Shown here one piece after another: positions 6,717 to 11,078 of a stretch of 11,078 bases of DNA; position 1 is the stretch's first letter; each line of letters opens with the position of its first letter. The stretch is from CAZDCZ01 sp964504155 (GTDB taxonomy: Bacteria > Bacteroidota > Bacteroidia > Bacteroidales > UBA12077), in NCBI GenBank assembly GCA_964504155.1, contig CAZDCZ010000091.1, forward strand, positions 1 to 11,078, read 5' to 3'. The position numbers were made by a program, and so were the translations under genes. The notes under the pieces are model-generated. The model had not been told where the DNA came from. It worked only from the letters and a program-made list of their open reading frames with translations, and made no database searches.

Positions 6717-7580
6717 ATGAAAAGAGAAATTGTAAAAATAGATGAAACATTATGCGATGGTTGTGGTTTATGTATTCCAAATTGCCACGAAGGAGCTTTG
6801 CAAATAATCGATAATAAAGCAAGATTAGTAAGCGATTTAATGTGCGATGGATTGGGAGCTTGTATAGGACATTGTCCGCAAGGGGCTATTACTATTGAGA
6901 AACGTGAAGCTGAAGCATACAACGAAACAAAGGTAATGGCAGATATGGTAACAAAAGGTAAAAATACTGTTATTGCTCATTTAATTCATTTAAAAGATCA
7001 TCAAGAATATAAATTTGTGGACGAAGGATTAAATTATTTAAAAGCAAATGAACAGAATTTGCCTTTCGACTTAAACGAAGTTATTACAACAGTACATAAC
7101 AATAAAAAATCATCGTGTGCAAGTGGAGGTTGCTCAGGTTCTGCACCTGTAAGCATTACAGAAGATATTAATTCCGATTCTGCGATGGGTAGTTTAAAGT
7201 CAGAGTTAAGACAATGGCCGGTTCAGTTTCATCTTGCTAATCCTTCGGCCTCGTATTTTAAAAATTCCGATTTGTTGTTGGCGGCCGATTGTGTTGCATT
7301 TTCAATGGGAAATTTCCATCAAGAATACTTAAAAGGAAAACAATTAATTATTGCTTGTCCGAAACTCGATAGCGCCCAAGAAAGTTATTTGCAGAAGTTA
7401 ATTCATTTAATTGAACATGCAAAAGTAAACACTATAACTATTATGATGATGGAGGTGCCTTGTTGTGGTGGCTTGAAATTGTTAGTACAAAAAGCTCAAC
7501 AGTTCTCGAAAAGAAAAGTGCCAATAAAAGAAATTGTTGTTTCTATAAAAGGAGAAATCCTTAAAGAAGAATGGATTTAA
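6717..7580 (+). CDS. 4Fe-4S ferredoxin-domain protein, probable electron donor to Hcp (FrdX-like)
   Basis: Genes of this kind often accompany hcp under HcpR control. I choose the ATG at 6717 (287 residues, MKREIVKIDE); a TTG at 6690 would overlap the candidate promoter. Residues 8-60 form a bacterial-ferredoxin domain. The first motif is complete, C13-x2-C16-x2-C19-x3-C23. The second reads C43-D-G-L-G-A-C49-x3-C53, with Leu46 where the second cysteine of a standard [4Fe-4S] motif stands; I recall DGLGAC as common in this family, so it may be normal for it. The long C-terminal part is Cys-rich: C134 and C139 in CASGGCSGS, C192, C214 in CPKLD, and C249-C250 in VPCCGG. It may bind further metal or act in redox chemistry. 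hcp begins 57 bp downstream with no terminator between. Partner role is inferred from linkage. Confidence 0.85.
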   Translation: MKREIVKIDETLCDGCGLCIPNCHEGALQIIDNKARLVSDLMCDGLGACIGHCPQGAITIEKREAEAYNETKVMADMVTKGKNTVIAHLIHLKDHQEYKFVDEGLNYLKANEQNLPFDLNEVITTVHNNKKSSCASGGCSGSAPVSITEDINSDSAMGSLKSELRQWPVQFHLANPSASYFKNSDLLLAADCVAFSMGNFHQEYLKGKQLIIACPKLDSAQESYLQKLIHLIEHAKVNTITIMMMEVPCCGGLKLLVQKAQQFSKRKVPIKEIVVSIKGEILKEEWI

Positions 7581-7637
7581 TCAATATCAATTATTATAAA
7601 TAAAAACAATTAGTTAAATTTAAAAAAAATAATTATT

Positions 7638-9287
7638 ATGAGTATGTTTTGTTATCAATGTCAGGAAGCTGCAAAAGGAACCGGTTGTACAATTGGTGGA
7701 GTATGTGGCAAAAAAGAAGATTTAGCAAATATGCAAGATCTTTTAATCTTTGTATTAAAAGGAATATCTATTTACGGTACAGAAGCTCGTAAATTGGGTA
7801 TTGAAAACGAAAAAGCAAATAAATTTGTTTTTAATAGTTTATTTATGACAATTACAAATGCAAATTTCGACAATAATCGTTTTATCGAAAGTATCAGAGA
7901 AGGATTAAAACTTCGCGATGAATTAAAAGAAGCCTATATTAAAGCCGGAGGTTCAATTGCTGATGATATTCACGAATCGGCAACATGGACAGGAGATACT
8001 GTTGAAGAATTTGAAGCAAAAAATGGTTCAATAGGTGTTTTGTCTACCGAAAACGAGGATATTAGAAGCTTACGTGAATTAGTTATATATGGATTAAAAG
8101 GAATAGCTGCTTATACTGAGCATGCATTTAATTTAGGATACGAAGAAAATGGTCTTTATGTATTTATGCAAAAAGCACTAGCTGCTACAACAAACGATAA
8201 CTTAAGTGTTGACGAATTAGTTGCTTTAGTTCTCGAAACAGGTAAATATGGTGTCGATGGAATGGCCTTATTAGATAAAGCAAATACCGAGTCATATGGT
8301 AATCCGGAAATGACAGAGGTAAATATTGGTGTTAGCAATAAACCCGGTATTCTTATTTCGGGTCACGATTTAAAAGATATTGAGCAATTGTTGAAGCAAA
8401 CAGAGGGAACAGGAGTCGATGTTTATACTCATAGCGAAATGCTTCCTGCTCACTATTATCCTGCTTTTAAAAAATACGAGCATTTTGTAGGTAACTATGG
8501 TAATGCTTGGTGGAAACAAAAAGAAGAATTCGAAAGTTTTAATGGTCCAATTCTTTTTACAACAAATTGTATTGTACCTCCAACAAAAGGAGCAAGTTAC
8601 AAAGATAGAATTTATACAACAGGAGCGTCGGGATTAGACGGAGCAATACATATTGAAGCCGATGAAAATGGATATAAAGATTTCTCGGCAATTATAGAAC
8701 AAGCGAAAAAATGTGATTCTCCTATAGAAATAGAAAAAGGAAAAATTGTTGGGGGATTTGCACATAATCAAGTAATAGCATTAGCCGATAAGGTTGTTGA
8801 TGGGGTTAAAACCGGTGCTATTAAGAAATTCTTTGTAATGGCAGGTTGCGATGGCAGAATGAAATCGCGCGATTATTATACCGAGTTTGCCGATAAATTG
8901 CCAAAAGACACAATTATTTTAACTGCCGGTTGTGCAAAATATCGTTATAACAAACTTGAATTAGGCGATATTGGAGGAATTCCTCGTGTGCTTGATGCCG
9001 GACAATGTAACGATTCGTACTCATTGGTTGTTATTGCTCTTAAATTAAAAGAAGTTTTCGAACTTAACGATATTAATGACTTGCCAATAGCATATAATAT
9101 TGCATGGTACGAACAAAAAGCAGTTATTGTACTTCTTGCTTTACTTTCTCTTGGAGTTAAAGATATTCACTTAGGACCATCACTACCTGCTTTCTTTTCG
9201 CCAAACGTGACTAAAGTATTAGTTGAGAACTTTGGTATTGCAGGAATTGGCAAAGTGGATGACGATATTAAAATGTTCATGAATTAA
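7638..9287 (+). CDS. hcp: Hcp, hybrid cluster protein (hydroxylamine reductase / NO reductase)
   Basis: Cytoplasmic Hcp proteins reduce NO to N2O, or hydroxylamine to ammonia in vitro, and limit nitrosative stress. This copy has 549 residues, the usual length. The N-terminal cysteines C5, C8, C17 and C23 (CX2CX8CX5C) define class I Hcp, typical of anaerobes with a [4Fe-4S] proximal cluster. All expected ligands of the hybrid 4Fe-2S-2O cluster can be seen: His243 (SGHD), Glu267 (HSE), Cys311 (NC), Cys404 (MAGC, the persulfide cysteine), Cys432 (AGC), Cys457 (AGQC) and Glu492 (WYEQ), with Lys494 beside the last. The start may instead be the ATG two codons later, since many family members begin MFCYQC. 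The neighbouring ferredoxin-like gene probably supplies electrons, and HcpR probably controls the operon. Confidence 0.97.
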   Translation: MSMFCYQCQEAAKGTGCTIGGVCGKKEDLANMQDLLIFVLKGISIYGTEARKLGIENEKANKFVFNSLFMTITNANFDNNRFIESIREGLKLRDELKEAYIKAGGSIADDIHESATWTGDTVEEFEAKNGSIGVLSTENEDIRSLRELVIYGLKGIAAYTEHAFNLGYEENGLYVFMQKALAATTNDNLSVDELVALVLETGKYGVDGMALLDKANTESYGNPEMTEVNIGVSNKPGILISGHDLKDIEQLLKQTEGTGVDVYTHSEMLPAHYYPAFKKYEHFVGNYGNAWWKQKEEFESFNGPILFTTNCIVPPTKGASYKDRIYTTGASGLDGAIHIEADENGYKDFSAIIEQAKKCDSPIEIEKGKIVGGFAHNQVIALADKVVDGVKTGAIKKFFVMAGCDGRMKSRDYYTEFADKLPKDTIILTAGCAKYRYNKLELGDIGGIPRVLDAGQCNDSYSLVVIALKLKEVFELNDINDLPIAYNIAWYEQKAVIVLLALLSLGVKDIHLGPSLPAFFSPNVTKVLVENFGIAGIGKVDDDIKMFMN

Positions 9288-9352
9288 ATAATTTTAAATA
9301 GTTTATCGCAAAGAATGTAATTTAAAAAGTAACAAATTTTTAAAAAAAAGTT

Positions 9353-9706
9353 ATGGAAAATTTATCAATTGACATGAATCATAAATATGCACAATTTATG
9401 GATTTAATGAAACAAACAGGAGAAATTGCTCCGGGATATGCAAAAGCACTTATGGGTTTTGTACAACAAGCAGAAAAACCGGGAGCTCTCAGCAGTAAAA
9501 CAAAAGAGCTTATTTCAATAGCTTTAAGTGTTACATCTCATTGCGAATATTGCATTGCGGTTCATACTAAAGCTGCAATTGAGAAGGGTGCAACAAAACA
9601 AGAAATTTTAGAATCTTGTCTTGTTGCCGGAATTATGGGCGGAGGTCCTGCTATTGCATATTTACGATATGTATTAGATGCTTGCGAACAATTCGGAGCA
9701 AAATAA
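9353..9706 (+). CDS. AhpD-like / carboxymuconolactone decarboxylase family protein
   Basis: This small all-helical protein (117 residues) has the AhpD core motif: Cys64-E-Y-Cys67 with His71 (SHCEYCIAVHTKAA), preceded by LSSKTKELISIALSV and followed by GATKQEILES. That CXXC-x3-H pattern is the thiol-disulfide active site of AhpD-type peroxidases; true decarboxylases of the same fold lack it. So a thiol-based peroxidase or reductant role is more likely than catabolism. It starts 66 bp after hcp and ends 15 bp before a strong terminator, making it the last gene of the ferredoxin-hcp operon. It may deal with peroxide, peroxynitrite or nitrosothiol stress, or recycle a thiol for Hcp. Substrate and partner cannot be read from the sequence. 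Confidence 0.88.
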   Translation: MENLSIDMNHKYAQFMDLMKQTGEIAPGYAKALMGFVQQAEKPGALSSKTKELISIALSVTSHCEYCIAVHTKAAIEKGATKQEILESCLVAGIMGGGPAIAYLRYVLDACEQFGAK

Positions 9707-9720
9707 TTTCAGCTAATCGA

Positions 9721-9754
9721 AATGAGCATTCTTTAAAGGATGCTCATTTTTATT
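9721..9754 (+). terminator. Intrinsic terminator of the hcp operon
   Basis: AATGAGCAT (9721-9729) pairs perfectly with ATGCTCATT (9740-9748), with further inner pairing through CTTTAAAG, followed by a run of T interrupted by one A up to about 9754. It sits 15 bp after the ahpD-like stop codon. Confidence 0.9.
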
Positions 9755-9759
9755 TTAAT

Positions 9760-9902
9760 AACTTTGAGTCCATTCCGAAAAGCCGCTAAGCGGTTAACTT
9801 TACAAAAAGACTGAAAGCTATAAATTTGTATGTCAGTTTGTTATAAATCCGCTAAGCGGCTATAAATTGACAACTTTAGTTTTCGGAGTAGTCTCAACTT
9901 TG
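9760..9902. mobile_element. MITE-like element with imperfect terminal inverted repeats and possible target duplication
   Basis: The arms 9764-9781 and 9880-9897 are inverted copies of each other with 15 of 18 matches, both containing TCCGAAAA at the inner end. The heptamer AACTTTG flanks the unit in direct orientation at 9760-9766 and 9896-9902 and partly overlaps the arms, as a target duplication might. Inside lie two copies of the perfect palindrome CCGCTAAGCGG (9783-9793 and 9849-9859). No open frame is present, so if mobile it would depend on another element's transposase. Confidence 0.5.
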
Positions 9903-9927
9903 TTTTAATAAAGTAGTACTAACTTTA
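9899..9927 (+). promoter_or_regulatory. Weak candidate promoter of the cupin gene
   Basis: TTTG (9899-9902), 17 bases, then TAACTTTA (9920-9927), one base off TAnnTTTG, 12 bp before the cupin ATG. The TTTG box is the right end of the MITE-like element. Confidence 0.28.
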
Positions 9928-9939
9928 AAATTAAGAAAA

Positions 9940-10248
9940 ATGAAAATCCAAGATTGGGAAACGGCTTCCAAAGTGCCATTTAATATAGATGGGAAAATAA
10001 TGTTTTCGGAAAATCCTATAGAATTAGTGCATTTAAAATTGGCTCCCGGCGAATTACTTGATATGCATAAAAATCCGTTCGATGTAGTTTTCTACGTGCT
10101 AAAAGGAGAGGGAGTTTTAACATGCGAAGGGGAAAGTAAAACTTATTCTCCTTTTGTTGCTATTGAAGTAAAATCGACCGAGATGCGTGCATGGAAAAAC
10201 GAGGGAAAAGAAGATTTTGAGATTCTTGTAATAAAAATATTAAATTAA
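9940..10248 (+). CDS. Small single-domain cupin protein
   Basis: This 102-residue protein is a minimal cupin barrel. The core is GELLDMHKNPFDVVFYVLKG followed by EG (residues 37-57), a shortened cupin motif 1 in which His43 is kept, the second His position is Asn45, and the acidic ligand is at best Asp48. The metal site is therefore incomplete by the classical rule, although a single His with other ligands could still bind metal. The second motif is also degenerate (EVKSTEMRAW, no clear His). It stands alone, after the hcp operon terminator and a palindromic element, with no partner gene to give a substrate. A small-molecule or metal-binding role is possible; no function is assigned. Confidence 0.82.
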   Translation: MKIQDWETASKVPFNIDGKIMFSENPIELVHLKLAPGELLDMHKNPFDVVFYVLKGEGVLTCEGESKTYSPFVAIEVKSTEMRAWKNEGKEDFEILVIKILN

Positions 10249-10334
10249 TTGCTAATCTATTTGTTTGCTATGGCAAAAGTCGAGGGAATATACAGTATTC
10301 TAATTTTCGATATTCAGAATTTGTAATTCGTAAT

Positions 10335-10541
10335 TTATTTCAGCGGTTTTAACAAATATTCTAAGCCATTTAATTGTATCTCGTACATTGTTGCTAAGAG
10401 CATTCCTAATTTGCCGTCAGGAAAACCTTTTCGCGAATACCAAAGAAGGTAGTGTTCAGGCATATCACAAATTAAGTAGCCTTTGTATTTGCCAAAAGGC
10501 ATTCTAAAAGTAACTAAATCGGTTAAAATTTTCTTATCCAT
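10335..10541 (-). CDS. DUF3820 family protein
   Basis: This 68-residue protein carries the conserved pattern of DUF3820 (sometimes named putative quorum-sensing-regulated virulence factor): MPFGKYKGYLICDMPEHYL (14-32), then WYSRKGFPDGKLG (34-46) and YEIQLNGLEYLLKPL (53-67). It fills the whole family length and looks intact. The biochemical role is unknown. It begins 35 bp after the remains of a zinc-ribbon gene on the same strand, so the two probably formed one transcript. Confidence 0.88.
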   Translation of the reverse strand: MDKKILTDLVTFRMPFGKYKGYLICDMPEHYLLWYSRKGFPDGKLGMLLATMYEIQLNGLEYLLKPLK

Positions 10542-10576
10542 AGTAGTCTATAATATTAATAATTGATAATTGTACT

Positions 10577-10811
10577 TTATTCTTTTGTATATACCTTGCC
10601 TTTAATAATTTTGTTCGCAACTTTATTTTTGTATATCGTTGTTTCGCGGGCAAATTGTGTTTTACATTTCGGACATTTTAAATCGTCATTAGTATAGTCG
10701 TCCTTAATTCTATCTTTAAAACATTTTACAAGATGTCCATGCTTTATGATATTTATATAATAGAGTTTTACAATTTGAACAATATATTTTAATTGTCTTG
10801 AAATTTGTCAT
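10577..10811 (-). pseudogene. Small zinc-ribbon protein gene broken by a frameshift
   Basis: From the ATG at 10811 the first frame reads MTNFKTIKIYCSNCKTLLYK and YHK, then runs out of family sequence and stops at 10716 after 31 codons. A second frame takes over near 10739-10745 and reads HGHLVKCFKDRIKDDYTNDD, then LKCPKCKTQFARETTIY, ending VYTKE and TAA at 10577. Joined, they form a protein of about 78 residues with two CXXC knuckles (CSNC, CPKC), as in small zinc-ribbon proteins with a GHLVKC segment that I recall from anaerobes. The total of 235 bases is one over a multiple of three, so one extra base or a loss of two bases explains the break. It lies next to an AAA run, so a sequencing error is possible. 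It is upstream of the DUF3820 gene on the same strand. Confidence 0.78.
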
Positions 10812-10843
10812 TAATAATACAATTTATTCCATATTCTAATTTT

Positions 10844-10957
10844 ACAGATTAAACAGAATTAAGATTTTTTAGTTTTTTCGCCCTTAACCCTAAAGGAAGA
10901 AAACTAAAAAATCAATCTGTTCCCTTTAGGGGGCAAGGATAAAAACAGGTTGATTTT
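10844..10957. repeat. Composite palindromic repeat
   Basis: GATTTTTTAGTTTT (10863-10876) pairs perfectly with 10900-10913, and AACAGA (10852-10857) can pair with TCTGTT (10916-10921) to lengthen the stem. The next segment, 10908-10921, also pairs with AACAGGTTGATTTT (10944-10957) at 13 of 14 positions, with CCCTTTAGGGGGC in the loop. Between the first arms lies CCCTTAACCCTAAAGG, itself related to that loop. It is thus three copies of one AACAGRTTGATTTT-type unit in alternating orientation. It has no coding capacity; it could also act as a bidirectional terminator. Confidence 0.65.
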
Positions 10958-11024
10958 GTGTTAAAGCATAGTCTGTCAAAGTAGAACTAATTAGTTGTTT
11001 GTTTTAGTTAAGAGAGTAATTATG

Positions 11025-11052
11025 CAAATTTAGAAAAAAAATTAATAGCAAA
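11025..11052 (-). promoter_or_regulatory. Candidate promoter facing the zinc-ribbon/DUF3820 genes
   Basis: On the minus strand, TTTG (11052-11049), 16 bases, then TAAATTTG (11032-11025), an exact TAnnTTTG match with the same spacing as the candidate ferredoxin-hcp promoter. The leader to the pseudogene ATG would be about 210 bases and would include the composite palindrome. Confidence 0.32.
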
Positions 11053-11078
11053 GGCTAAAGTTCTTTTTTTGATTAGAT

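Noticed and set aside
10285..10300. GAATA-TACAG-TATTC hairpin after the cupin gene as a terminator
   Set aside because: The stem is five AT-rich pairs with no T run following; it is too weak to call.

Overview
The window looks like a chromosomal segment of a low-GC, AT-rich anaerobic or microaerophilic member of the Bacteroidota, most likely Bacteroidales. The grounds are: the style of the NrfHA, HcpR and Hcp proteins; promoter-like TAnnTTTG boxes with upstream TTTG instead of -35/-10 hexamers; the absence of clear Shine-Dalgarno sequences; and intergenic palindromic repeats of types I recall from that phylum. Every intact gene ends in TAA or TAG.

Layout. (1) 1-993: a dead REP-associated tyrosine transposase (RAYT) gene on the minus strand, interrupted by one TGA. 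It is bracketed by diverged GAGAC/GTCTC palindromes of the kind these enzymes act on. (2) 994-5490: nrfH-nrfA-ccsB-ccsA on the plus strand. NrfH is a membrane quinol-oxidising tetraheme cytochrome, NrfA is the pentaheme ammonia-forming nitrite reductase with its CXXCK haem site, and CcsB/CcsA are a split System II cytochrome c synthase that probably serves NrfA. (3) 5491-5948: a non-coding spacer between convergent units, holding three copies of one hairpin repeat and a second hairpin type. (4) 5949-9706: hcpR (minus), divergent from a ferredoxin-domain gene, hcp and an AhpD-like gene (plus), ending at a strong intrinsic terminator. A perfect 14-bp palindrome lies in the divergent promoter region. 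(5) 9707-11078: a MITE-like palindromic element, a small cupin, a DUF3820 protein, a frameshifted zinc-ribbon gene that automatic ORF calling would miss, and a large composite palindrome.

How the genes work together. The core is a nitrogen-oxide module. NrfHA reduces nitrite to ammonium at the cytoplasmic membrane using menaquinol, and CcsBA builds its haems. Hcp, fed with electrons probably by the ferredoxin-like protein, removes nitric oxide or hydroxylamine that leaks from nitrite reduction. HcpR, a Crp/FNR-family protein with no cysteine, probably senses NO (perhaps through haem). From the palindrome's position I infer that it activates the ferredoxin-hcp-ahpD operon and represses itself. 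No convincing copy of that operator precedes nrfH, so shared control of nrfHA is not shown here.

I did not find a clearly new system. The observations most worth following are the asymmetric divergent operator, the unusual second iron-sulfur motif and Cys-rich tail of the ferredoxin-like protein, the AhpD-like gene in the hcp operon, the two decayed genes, and the three repeat families.
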